Source: Candidatus Gastranaerophilales bacterium (GTDB lineage Bacteria > Cyanobacteriota > Vampirovibrionia > Gastranaerophilales > Gastranaerophilaceae). From it: 15,038 nucleotides of DNA. Where the stretch lies: assembly GCA_900752845.1 (NCBI GenBank), contig CAADWU010000044.1, positions 1 to 15,038 of the forward strand. Reading direction: 5' to 3'. Shown in pieces: positions 6,924 to 13,763 of this stretch. A program made the translations under genes and the position numbers. The notes below the pieces were generated by a model, which did not search any database, was not told the DNA's origin, and saw only the letters and a list, made by a program, of their open reading frames with translations. Numbering within the stretch: the first letter of the stretch is position 1; every line of letters begins with the position of its first letter.

Positions 6924-6946
6924 ATCAGGTTAATAAATAACCCGAT
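6924..6946 (-). other. Intercistronic hairpin between rpsE and rpmD
   Basis: Arms 6924-6932 and 6938-6946 form a 9-bp stem with a 5-nt loop. The only non-Watson-Crick pair is A.C on the plus strand but G.U in the minus-strand transcript, so the structure favours the operon mRNA. No U-tract follows. It may mark an mRNA processing or stability site. Confidence 0.4.
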
Positions 6947-6965
6947 GCGGCTACATAAGCAGCAA

Positions 6966-7640
6966 TTAGTTCAATAATTCAGCCATTGTTAAGCCACGTT
7001 TTTGTGCAACTTCACTAAACGGTGTTAAGTTTTGAAGTGCATCTAATGTAGCATTAGCTGCATTAAGAGGTGATTTTGAACCTAAAGATTTTGAAAGAAT
7101 GTTTTCAATACCTGCAAGTTCAAGAACTAAACGAACAGCACCGCCTGCAATAATACCTGTACCTTGTGCAGCTGGTCTAAGCATTACAGAACCGGCACCT
7201 GAACGTCCTGTGATAGGATGAGGAATAGTTGTTTTGAAGATAGGTACTGTAATTAAATTTTTTCTGCCGTCAGCAATAGCTTTTTGAATAGCAATAATAA
7301 CTTCAGCAGCTTTAGCACAGCCAACGCCAACTTGTCCTTTTTTGTTACCTACGATTACGATAGCTCTGAAGCTTAATTTCTTACCGCCTTTTACAACTTT
7401 AGTAACACGACGTATTTGGACAACTCGTTCAATCCATTCTGATTGAGGTTTTTCTTCAGTTGTTTCAATTTTTTGTTTTTTACCACGACCTCTTCTTTGT
7501 CCACGAGAAGGTCTTTCTTCGGTTTCAGCGGCATCTGCAGCTTCAGCTGTTTCAACAGGTGCTTGAGCAGGAGTTTTGTCTTCAACTGTATCGCCTGTAG
7601 CTTCCTGTAATGTTACTTCATCTTTGTTTTCTAAATCCAT
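6966..7640 (-). CDS. rpsE: 30S ribosomal protein S5 with an extended N-terminus
   Basis: S5 helps keep decoding accurate and shapes the mRNA entry side of the small subunit. The core is intact: the dsRBD-like N domain (about 68-131, EWIERVVQIRRVTKVVKGGK, then FRAIVIVGNKKGQVGVGCAK) and the C-terminal domain (146-203, GRSGAGSVMLRPAAQGTGII, GGAVRLVLELAGIENILSKS). E. coli S5 has 167 residues; this one has 224. Most of the extra length is a roughly 65-residue N-terminal tail: an acidic Ala/Glu/Thr-rich part (1-43), then a very basic RGQRRGRGKKQK (46-57). AAAGG lies about 8 nt before the ATG, which supports this start. It is the first gene of the four-gene operon. Confidence 0.97.
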   Translation of the reverse strand: MDLENKDEVTLQEATGDTVEDKTPAQAPVETAEAADAAETEERPSRGQRRGRGKKQKIETTEEKPQSEWIERVVQIRRVTKVVKGGKKLSFRAIVIVGNKKGQVGVGCAKAAEVIIAIQKAIADGRKNLITVPIFKTTIPHPITGRSGAGSVMLRPAAQGTGIIAGGAVRLVLELAGIENILSKSLGSKSPLNAANATLDALQNLTPFSEVAQKRGLTMAELLN

Positions 7641-7688
7641 TGATTTTACCTTTCATTTTAAATGTTATTAATTTTTTGTTATGATACG

Positions 7689-7751
7689 AGCTTTATTAAA
7701 TTAAAATCTAATGAGGCTACGTACGTAACACGAATACATCAAAATAAAGCT
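7689..7751 (-). promoter_or_regulatory. Possible structured leader upstream of rpsE
   Basis: AGCTTTATT (7689-7697) and AATAAAGCT (7743-7751) are a perfect 9-bp inverted repeat enclosing 45 nt that contain the self-complementary TACGTACGTA (about 7719-7728). Both arms lie inside the predicted leader of roughly 120 nt. Long structured leaders are common where a ribosomal protein represses its own operon; which protein would bind here is unknown. Confidence 0.35.
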
Positions 7752-7769
7752 ATATTCTTAGCTATTGAT

Positions 7770-7798
7770 AAAATATTCGTGAGTAACTTTTCTGACAA
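7770..7798 (-). promoter_or_regulatory. Promoter of the rpsE operon
   Basis: On the minus strand TTGTCA (7793-7798, 5/6), a 17-bp spacer, and TATTTT (7770-7775, 4/6). It lies directly after the terminator of the upstream gene, so the four-gene operon needs its own promoter here. Confidence 0.55.
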
Positions 7799-7814
7799 AA
7801 ATTATAATAACAAC

Positions 7815-7850
7815 AAAAAGATTACATTGCAAGTGCTTTGTAATCTTTTT
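7815..7850 (-). terminator. Terminator of the phosphohexomutase gene
   Basis: AAAAAGATTACA (7815-7826) and TGTAATCTTTTT (7839-7850) form a perfect 12-bp stem around a 12-nt loop. A T-rich tract follows on the minus strand; the plus strand also has a T-run, so it can work both ways. It separates the metabolic gene from the ribosomal operon. Confidence 0.88.
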
Positions 7851-7876
7851 GTTTATTTTATTTAATATTCTATATT

Positions 7877-9340
7877 TTATTTTAATATATTTTCAAGAGT
7901 ATTTATCATGCAGGATTTAAATCTGTTACATTCTTCTTTATTTTTTGCTTCAAATCTTAAAGTAAATACAGGTTCGGTATTACTTTGTCTTATTAATGCA
8001 AAACCACCGTCAAATACAATTCTCATACCGTCGAGAGTAATTATCTCTTTAATTTCTGAACCAAATAAATTTTTATCTTGTTCTACACATTGTTTAACTT
8101 TATCCAATGTTGATTTTTTAAGCTCGTTAGGGCATGGGAAGCGGACTTCTTCTGATGAGCACACTTCGTCAAACGGTTTAAGCATATCTGAAATTTTAAA
8201 GTCAGGGTTAACTTTTTTATGATTTGCAATAATTTCAATTATTCTGCATCCTGCATAAATTGCATCATCAAATCCGTAGTATCTGTCTTTAAAGAATGTG
8301 TGACCGCTCATTTCACCTGCCAGCAAAGCGTTAGTTTCTTTCATTTTATCTTTAATATATCCATGTCCTGTTTTACACATAACAGCCTGACCGCCAAGCT
8401 TATTTATTGTATCATACAGCACTTGCGAGCATTTAACTTCACTTACAACAGTCGGGCACGAACCTGTATTTTTGCAATCTTCAATTAAATCAGTTGCATA
8501 TATAAGAAGAAGTTTATCGCCTGTTAAAAATTTTCCGTTTTGATCTACAATACCTATTCTGTCGCTATCACCGTCATAAGCAATACCAATATCTGCTTTA
8601 TTTTCAACAACAACTTCTTTTAATACGTCCAATGTTTTTTCAACACTCGGGTTCGGGTGGTGGTTAGGAAAGTTTCCGTCAGGTTCTGAAAATAGTTCTA
8701 TTACGTCGCATCCGAGCTCTTTGTATAATTGAGGTCCTACAACACCACCTGTAGCATTTGCACTGTCAACAACAACTTTAATTCCTTCCCCAATTCTGCC
8801 GAATTTTTCTTTCATTTCTGCAATGTAATCAGGAATTATATTGTATTCTTTAATTTTACCTTGCGGAATGCTTGGTTCTGAAGGAAATTTCATTTCTTTA
8901 AAAGTATGTTCTTTAACTTCTGATATTTGACTTTCAGACAAAGTTCTTTTTGCATAAGTCATTTTTAATCCGTTATATTCTTTAGGATTGTGGCTTGCTG
9001 TAATAATTGCAGCTGCGATTACATTTTTGCCGTCAGTAATATCTTTCGGCAATCCGACAACTTCTGAATAATAACCGATTGGTGTAGGTGCAAGCCCTAA
9101 TTTCACAACATTTGCACCTGTAGATATAATACCTTCCGATAAAGCTTTTTCTAAACCGGGAGAGTGAGTTCTTGCATCACGTGTAACTGTAATCCACATA
9201 TCAGATTCTTTAACACCTGACTGCTTTTTAAGCCAATCAACAAATCCACGTCCCGTATTATAATATAATTCTTCTGTTATATCGTCGCCGTAAATTCCTC
9301 TGATATCATTTTTACCGAAAGCGTGTTCATATTTTTTCAT
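7877..9340 (-). CDS. Phosphomannomutase/phosphoglucomutase
   Basis: A 487-residue alpha-D-phosphohexomutase that interconverts mannose-6-P/mannose-1-P or glucose-6-P/glucose-1-P, feeding nucleotide-sugar and cell-envelope synthesis. All four active-site elements are visible: TASHNP (114-119) with phosphoserine Ser116, the Mg-binding loop DGDSDR (256-261), the sugar-specificity loop GEMSGH (342-347), and the phosphate-binding loop RQSNTEP (451-457). GEMSGH is the form found in bifunctional PMM/PGM enzymes (AlgC/ManB group); GlmM differs at this loop, so glucosamine mutase activity is less likely. GGGAGAG lies 8 nt before the ATG. It is a single-gene unit that shares a symmetric -10 element with the divergent permease gene. 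Confidence 0.95.
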   Translation of the reverse strand: MKKYEHAFGKNDIRGIYGDDITEELYYNTGRGFVDWLKKQSGVKESDMWITVTRDARTHSPGLEKALSEGIISTGANVVKLGLAPTPIGYYSEVVGLPKDITDGKNVIAAAIITASHNPKEYNGLKMTYAKRTLSESQISEVKEHTFKEMKFPSEPSIPQGKIKEYNIIPDYIAEMKEKFGRIGEGIKVVVDSANATGGVVGPQLYKELGCDVIELFSEPDGNFPNHHPNPSVEKTLDVLKEVVVENKADIGIAYDGDSDRIGIVDQNGKFLTGDKLLLIYATDLIEDCKNTGSCPTVVSEVKCSQVLYDTINKLGGQAVMCKTGHGYIKDKMKETNALLAGEMSGHTFFKDRYYGFDDAIYAGCRIIEIIANHKKVNPDFKISDMLKPFDEVCSSEEVRFPCPNELKKSTLDKVKQCVEQDKNLFGSEIKEIITLDGMRIVFDGGFALIRQSNTEPVFTLRFEAKNKEECNRFKSCMINTLENILK

Positions 9341-9372
9341 CTTAATATCTCTCCCTAATTTAATAATTATTG

Positions 9373-9404
9373 TATAATTATAACATGAAAAAATTTCTTG
9401 ATAA
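9373..9404. promoter_or_regulatory. Bidirectional promoter with a symmetric -10 element
   Basis: The palindrome TATAATTATA (9373-9382) gives a perfect TATAAT on each strand: 9373-9378 for the plus-strand permease and 9377-9382 for the minus-strand mutase. The minus promoter has TTATCA (9399-9404) 16 bp upstream; the plus one has no good -35. Predicted starts are near 9385 (the A of the permease ATG) and 9370. Confidence 0.6.
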
Positions 9405-10269
9405 TACTCTAAATAACCAGAGCTTTGCAGGATGGGTGTTTATACTACCAGCTCTTGTCGGTACTTTTATTTTTATTATAATCCCTGTTATTTGTTCTTT
9501 TGGTCTAAGTTTTGCTAAGTGGGATTTGCTAAATCCTATTCAGTTCGTTGGCGTTGCCAATTATAAAGAAATCTTTTCTGAACCGTTATTTTATAAAATA
9601 TTTTGGAACACCGTTGTATTTGCTTTATCTACATCTGTTTTAGGTGTAATTATTCCTTTAATTTTAGCTTGTATTTTAAATTCAAAAATAAGAGGTTCGG
9701 AATTTTATAAAACAGCATACTTTTTGCCTTTTATAACACCAATGATTGTTATAGGTGTTGTGTGGGAATGGATTTTTGACCCTAATATAGGCCTTTTAAA
9801 TCATGTCTTGCACCTGCATATAAACTGGTTGTATGATACTCATTTTGCTATGCCGGCACTTATAATCGTTTCTGTCTGGAAACTTATCGGGTATAACATG
9901 GTAATATTTTTATCTTCGTTAAGCGGAATATCTCAAAGTTTGTTTGAGGCTGCAAAAATTGACGGAGCTACACCTGTTCAAACATTTAAAAATGTTACGG
10001 TACCTTTATTATCGCCAACAATATTTTTTGTTGTTATAATTACGGCAATTAGTTCATTTCAGGTTTTTGACCTGATTTATTTAATGACACAGGGCGGACC
10101 GTTAGACAGTACAAATGTTCTGGTTTATGCTATATACAAAAATGCGTTTGAATATTTTAATGTAGGCAAAGCATCAGCAATTGCTTATGTTCTTTTTACT
10201 CTTATACTTATTTTAACTTTAATTCAGTGGAACTTACGTAAAAAGCTTGTTTATAATGAGATTGATTAA
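9385..10269 (+). CDS. MalF/UgpA-type sugar ABC transporter permease
   Basis: A 294-residue inner-membrane permease with about six membrane helices: one near 15-38, a periplasmic segment with VGVANYKEIF (56-65), then helices from about 70 to 280. The EAA loop that docks the ATPase is clear: EAAKIDGATPVQTFKNVTVP (188-207). Family members import sugars or sugar phosphates such as glycerol-phosphate, maltose and other oligosaccharides; the substrate cannot be read. A TTG at 9370 would add five residues, but ATG 9385 is preferred because TATAAT ends 6 nt before it and there is no Shine-Dalgarno, pointing to a leaderless mRNA. A MalG-type partner, a binding protein and an ATPase are all absent nearby, so this permease is an orphan. 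Its stop codon overlaps that of the convergent small gene. Confidence 0.93.
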   Translation: MKKFLDNTLNNQSFAGWVFILPALVGTFIFIIIPVICSFGLSFAKWDLLNPIQFVGVANYKEIFSEPLFYKIFWNTVVFALSTSVLGVIIPLILACILNSKIRGSEFYKTAYFLPFITPMIVIGVVWEWIFDPNIGLLNHVLHLHINWLYDTHFAMPALIIVSVWKLIGYNMVIFLSSLSGISQSLFEAAKIDGATPVQTFKNVTVPLLSPTIFFVVIITAISSFQVFDLIYLMTQGGPLDSTNVLVYAIYKNAFEYFNVGKASAIAYVLFTLILILTLIQWNLRKKLVYNEID

Positions 10270-10622
10270 CCGAAAGTTTTTTGATACAGAGCTGAACCTT
10301 TGTCTGCCAGTTGTTGCATAATTCCATAAATATGTTTTGGCATATCTTCAGTACCGCTGTTAAAAAGTTCAAATGCTTTTCTTCTTTCGGCAATTGTTGA
10401 TTTTAACTTAATAATTATGCGATTGCCCTCAAATGGTGTTTTTATATGCCTGCAGCTCACTTCTAAATCTAAATTTGGTCCCAGTTTATCAAAAGTTTTG
10501 CTTATTTCATTAAATTTATCTTTTTCACCAATAGAAATTGCATATTTTTTGGCTTGAGAGTATGTAGAATTGTGTACAATTCCATTAAATGCAGTTTGAG
10601 GATAATTATTTCTTATTTCCAT
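10266..10622 (-). CDS. Hypothetical protein with lineage-type N-terminus
   Basis: A 118-residue soluble protein without a recognised domain. It begins MEIRNNYPQTAFNGIV; an N-terminal Asn-rich stretch followed by F-N/G/K-G is a pattern I associate with many orphan proteins of Gastranaerophilales, of unknown meaning. The rest is mixed alpha/beta: helix AKKYAISIGEKDKFNEISKT, strands with LDLEVSCRHIKTPFEGNRII, and a C-terminal helical part with HIYGIMQQLADKG. There is no signal peptide or membrane helix. AAGGAG lies 8 nt before the ATG, so this start is well supported. The last bases overlap the end of the permease gene on the other strand, and no terminator is visible between them. Confidence 0.8.
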   Translation of the reverse strand: MEIRNNYPQTAFNGIVHNSTYSQAKKYAISIGEKDKFNEISKTFDKLGPNLDLEVSCRHIKTPFEGNRIIIKLKSTIAERRKAFELFNSGTEDMPKHIYGIMQQLADKGSALYQKTFG

Positions 10623-10649
10623 ATAAAAAACTCCTTTTGTTTTGTGTTA

Positions 10650-10767
10650 AAAGCTATGAAAAAAGTTTTTTGCTATTTATGATTAAACTTTGTAACAAAA
10701 TCAGGAAAATAATTAAAGTTTTTGTGTAAGGCATCCGTAACAGATTATACAGGTTAGTCATAGCTTT
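10650..10767. repeat. 10-bp inverted repeat in front of two divergent genes
   Basis: AAAGCTATGA (10650-10659) and TCATAGCTTT (10758-10767) are exact reverse complements. Read in each gene's own direction, TCATAGCTTT lies 27 nt before the ATG of the 10266-10622 gene and 17 nt before the ATG at 10785. It may be a shared regulatory box; chance similarity in AT-rich DNA is also possible. Confidence 0.35.
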
Positions 10768-10784
10768 GATTGGGAGTGTATCTT

Positions 10785-10925
10785 ATGTATGAAAAACTTA
10801 AAGATGAAAAACTTATTGTTGAAATTACAAATCTTGTGGATAAAGTTGAAAAATTTGAAGAAGATATTGATTCTTACTGTGAATTTATGAAGGGTGTAAT
10901 TTTAAATACATCAGGTATAAATTAG
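10785..10925 (+). CDS. Small 46-residue helical protein
   Basis: A short frame of 46 codons plus TAG with a convincing ribosome site: GGGAG (10772-10776) 8 nt before the ATG. The peptide MYEKLKDEKLIVEITNLVDK continues with an acidic amphipathic stretch (KVEKFEEDID) and ends YCEFMKGVILNTSGIN. The Leu/Ile/Val/Phe spacing suggests one long helix or a short coiled coil, with one Cys. There is no membrane helix or signal. The stop is 46 nt before the ATG of the FAD enzyme on the same strand, so co-transcription is possible. It resembles no family I can name. Confidence 0.65.
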   Translation: MYEKLKDEKLIVEITNLVDKVEKFEEDIDSYCEFMKGVILNTSGIN

Positions 10926-10971
10926 CTCATTGTACAATGTTTAATTTTGAACTCTAAGTTATATTTTGAGT

Positions 10972-12333
10972 ATGAAAATTGTAATATTGGGCGGTGTTGC
11001 CGCAGGAGCAAAAGCAGCAGCAAAATCAAGGAGAGAACTTCCTGAGGCTGAAATAAATTTATACACGGATGACACGCATATATCATATTCAGCGTGCGGA
11101 CTTCCTTATTATATTGAGGGAAATTTTGAGGATTATGAATTACTTCTTGTGCGTTCACCTGAAGATTTTGAAGAAAAAAATGTCCATATACATTTAAGAA
11201 ACAGGGCAGTAAAAATTATTCCTGAGTCCAAGCAGGTTTTAATTCAGGATTTAAACACACAGAGAGCTTTTTTAGTAGATTATGATAAATTAATCATCGC
11301 AATCGGAGCTCGTCCTGTCATTCCGCCAATAAAAAATGTTAATTTACCTAATATCTACACTGTTAGAAAAATAGAAGACGGAATTGCTATAAAAGAAAAA
11401 GCACTTAAATCAAAACGTGCAACTATTATCGGTGCAGGCTATATTGGAATGGAAATTCTTGAAGCTCTTGTTCGGCAAAATCTTTTTGTAACTGTGGTTG
11501 AGTATGCACCTTATGTTATGACTATCTTCGATGAAGATATGTCTAAACTTATTGAAGAACAATTAAACTCTATAAATGACGGCAGATTTGAAATATTAAC
11601 ATCAGAAATTGTAACCGAGTTTTCAGGTGATTCAGACGGGGTTAAATCTGTAAGAACAGGTACAGGAAAAGAATTTGAAACCGATTTTGTTGTTATTTGT
11701 GCTGGTGTAACTCCAAATGTCGAAATAGTTAAAGATGCAGGTATTGAATTGGGAGTTACAGGTGCTATTAAAGTTAATGAACGTATGGAAACAAGTATTA
11801 AAGACATTTATGCTTGCGGAGATTGCGTTGAGGAGCATCTTGTAATAAGTGATTCAAAAATATGGATGCCGTTAGGTTCCAATGCAAACAAAGAAGGAAG
11901 AACAGCAGCAATAAATGCCTGCGGAGGCGATGACAAGTTTCATGGTGTATTAGGTTCTGCCGTAACAAGATGTCTGAATTTGACAATGTCTATGACAGGT
12001 TTAACCGAAAAAAAAGCTGCTTCTTTAGGTTATAAGCCCGTGTCAGTTACAGTTACCAAATATGATAAAGTCGGTTATATGCCAAACGTTAATAATATAA
12101 CCTTAAAACTGATTGCAGACTATGAAACAGGCTTGATACTCGGAGCACAAGCCGTTGGTGCAGGTGATGCCGATAAAAGAATAAATTCTCTTACTGCTGC
12201 TTTGTTATCAAAAATGACTGTGGATGAATTCTATAAGAATGATTTAACATACGCACCTCCATATTCACCGACAATTGATCCTTTATTAAATGCAGCGCAA
12301 ATACTTATGGGTAAAATTAAACAAAAGTCTTAG
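10972..12333 (+). CDS. Pyridine nucleotide-disulfide oxidoreductase of the CoA-disulfide reductase/NADH oxidase type
   Basis: A 453-residue FAD enzyme of the family that includes CoA-disulfide reductase, persulfide reductases, NADH oxidase and NADH peroxidase. Domains: FAD-binding Rossmann start VILGGVAAGAKAAAK (4-18), the active-site YSACGLPYYI (39-48) with single redox Cys42, the NAD(P)H motif IIGAGYIGME (152-161), the FAD contact ACGDC (281-285), and a C-terminal dimerization domain ending in the family's YAPPYSPTIDPLLNAAQ (427-443). A single Cys of this form makes a cysteine-sulfenate or mixed disulfide instead of a disulfide pair, so a role in handling oxygen, peroxide or low-molecular-weight disulfides is expected; the exact substrate cannot be chosen. 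ATG 10972 is preferred to a TTG two codons earlier. There is no SD, and TATATT ends 6 nt before the ATG. Confidence 0.93.
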   Translation: MKIVILGGVAAGAKAAAKSRRELPEAEINLYTDDTHISYSACGLPYYIEGNFEDYELLLVRSPEDFEEKNVHIHLRNRAVKIIPESKQVLIQDLNTQRAFLVDYDKLIIAIGARPVIPPIKNVNLPNIYTVRKIEDGIAIKEKALKSKRATIIGAGYIGMEILEALVRQNLFVTVVEYAPYVMTIFDEDMSKLIEEQLNSINDGRFEILTSEIVTEFSGDSDGVKSVRTGTGKEFETDFVVICAGVTPNVEIVKDAGIELGVTGAIKVNERMETSIKDIYACGDCVEEHLVISDSKIWMPLGSNANKEGRTAAINACGGDDKFHGVLGSAVTRCLNLTMSMTGLTEKKAASLGYKPVSVTVTKYDKVGYMPNVNNITLKLIADYETGLILGAQAVGAGDADKRINSLTAALLSKMTVDEFYKNDLTYAPPYSPTIDPLLNAAQILMGKIKQKS

Positions 12334-13615
12334 CAATGTATTTTGCAACACCTTCGCCCATAGAAAAGCAGCTTGCCTGAACTCTTAAAGCACCTTGTGC
12401 CATAAAATCAGCCGATATACATCTTCCTGCAACGAATAAATTATCAACATCAGCTGACATAAGGCTTTCAATAGGCAGAGTGTAATCTTTTACGGTCTGT
12501 AATGTTGATTTATCACGCTTATCAGAATGAACGTCTACAGGATAATTTGACACAACAACAGGGTTTTCAAAAGTCTTTCCTGTGCGAACATCATCAAGAG
12601 TATATATATATTTACCTTTAATTCTTCTGGAAACCCTTATGCCCAGCATGTCAGCAATATTTGAAATATACGCATTTTCAAAGCCGGGTAAGTATATGCG
12701 GCAGAAATTAGCAAGCCTGAAAATGTTTTTGCGAGCTAAAAGTAAGGCTTTTGACATATTCGCAACCTGCAAAGTTTCAGTATAATCAATAACTCTCGGG
12801 CAGTTAAAAGCAATGGTGGCAGGCATTCCGGCAACAGTAAAAATTTGAAAATAGTTTCTGTCGTGGTCTTTTAGGATACCTTTTTCAACAGCATCCTCAA
12901 ATAATGGCGCAAGAGCCCACTTCTTATCTTTATCCCAAGTGTAAGCAGTAGAAAGATGAATAAAGCCGTTAACATCCTCAACAGTAGTTACATTTCTGTC
13001 GCTATCATAATTTTTTAGCCAAACCGCAAAGTGAGGAACATCAACACCGCCCATCATAAACCTTAGGCTTACGGGTTGTTGTTCTTCCTGTTTATCCAAA
13101 AATTCGCATCCGCAAAGTTTTCCGATTTCGCAATTTCCTGTTGCATCAACTATGTATCTCGTTTCGATAGATACCAATAAGTTTTTATTTTGCTCTTCTA
13201 TCTTATCGTTATATACTGATAACATTTCTTTTGAAATAATAACAGCCTTAACCTGTCTGTTTTCAATAACAATATCTCTTATGTGGGTATCAAAAAACAC
13301 TTCTACATTGGCTTTTACCATTAAATTATCAAGAGCAATTTTTGTAAGCTCCGGATTAAACCATCCTGGGTTGTTTTGATAAGTTGCCTGACCACCAATA
13401 TCGTGCAATTCAGCAATTAAAGCATTGTAAAAATCTGTATTAATCTGATGTTCACCTGATTTCATGGCTGGAACAACAAGCGCAGATGTTATTGTGCCGC
13501 CAAGATGGATATTTTTTTCAATAAGTAAAGTTTTTAATCCCAATTTGCCTGCAGTGTAAGCTGCAGCACAACCTGCTGTTCCTCCGCCGACAACTATTAC
13601 ATCATATTTATTCAT
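12317..13615 (-). CDS. FAD-dependent oxidoreductase (FAD_oxidored family)
   Basis: A 432-residue flavoprotein. The N-terminal Rossmann motif is VIVVGGGTAGCAAA (6-19), with the acidic ribose-binding Glu33 in LIEK. Then come LGGTITSALVVPAMK (38-52), a mid-protein second dinucleotide part with YIVDATGN (154-161), and the C-terminal FAD loop LFVAGRCISADFMAQGALRV (393-412), followed by GEGVAKYIA. This layout matches the Pfam FAD_oxidored family of orphan flavoenzymes, related to fumarate-reductase/FixC-like folds. The substrate is unknown. There is no signal peptide. The gene has a strong promoter whose TATAAT ends 6 nt before the ATG and no SD, so a leaderless mRNA is likely. Its 3' end overlaps the convergent CoA-disulfide-reductase-like gene by 17 bp. 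Confidence 0.9.
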   Translation of the reverse strand: MNKYDVIVVGGGTAGCAAAYTAGKLGLKTLLIEKNIHLGGTITSALVVPAMKSGEHQINTDFYNALIAELHDIGGQATYQNNPGWFNPELTKIALDNLMVKANVEVFFDTHIRDIVIENRQVKAVIISKEMLSVYNDKIEEQNKNLLVSIETRYIVDATGNCEIGKLCGCEFLDKQEEQQPVSLRFMMGGVDVPHFAVWLKNYDSDRNVTTVEDVNGFIHLSTAYTWDKDKKWALAPLFEDAVEKGILKDHDRNYFQIFTVAGMPATIAFNCPRVIDYTETLQVANMSKALLLARKNIFRLANFCRIYLPGFENAYISNIADMLGIRVSRRIKGKYIYTLDDVRTGKTFENPVVVSNYPVDVHSDKRDKSTLQTVKDYTLPIESLMSADVDNLFVAGRCISADFMAQGALRVQASCFSMGEGVAKYIAKTFV

Positions 13616-13621
13616 AGCAAC

Positions 13622-13650
13622 ATTATATAAAGTTTTAGACTTAATGCAAA
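13622..13650 (-). promoter_or_regulatory. Promoter giving a likely leaderless mRNA
   Basis: On the minus strand TTTGCA (13645-13650), a 17-bp spacer and a perfect TATAAT (13622-13627). The ATG of the flavoenzyme follows after exactly 6 nt, where transcription itself should begin. Confidence 0.65.
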
Positions 13651-13663
13651 AACTTAATTTACC

Positions 13664-13699
13664 TTAAAATTTAAACGGATAATAATCAGGAATTTTCCA
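13664..13699 (-). pseudogene. Relic of a second prepilin C-terminus
   Basis: These twelve codons read WKIPDYYPFKF-stop, nearly the same as the last residues of the adjacent prepilin, WKIPDDYPYRF-stop. By eye 30 of 36 bases agree. Three of the six differences are silent and the rest are Y/F, R/K and D/Y, so it looks like the 3' end of a diverged paralog. No start or prepilin N-terminus is left: the preceding bases hold only a GC-rich hairpin (13699-13715) and the inverted repeat. The frame differs from that of the intact gene. Confidence 0.6.
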
Positions 13700-13763
13700 C
13701 CGGGCGAAGTCCGGTCCTTGATGCCACCAAACAACCAGTATTTTTACAAATTTCAGCACTTTG

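Noticed and set aside
7662..7865. Open plus-strand frame of 67 codons between rpsE and the mutase
   Set aside because: It has no ribosome site, runs through the leader, the promoter and the 12-bp terminator stem, and its peptide has no protein-like pattern.
9370..9384. TTG start for the permease
   Set aside because: It would place the start codon upstream of the TATAAT hexamer used for transcription, and has no SD; ATG 9385 is more credible.
13699..13715. GC-rich hairpin as terminator of the prepilin gene
   Set aside because: The stem ACCGGGC/GTCCGGT is good but no U-tract follows on either strand; it may instead be part of the relic or of a repeat.
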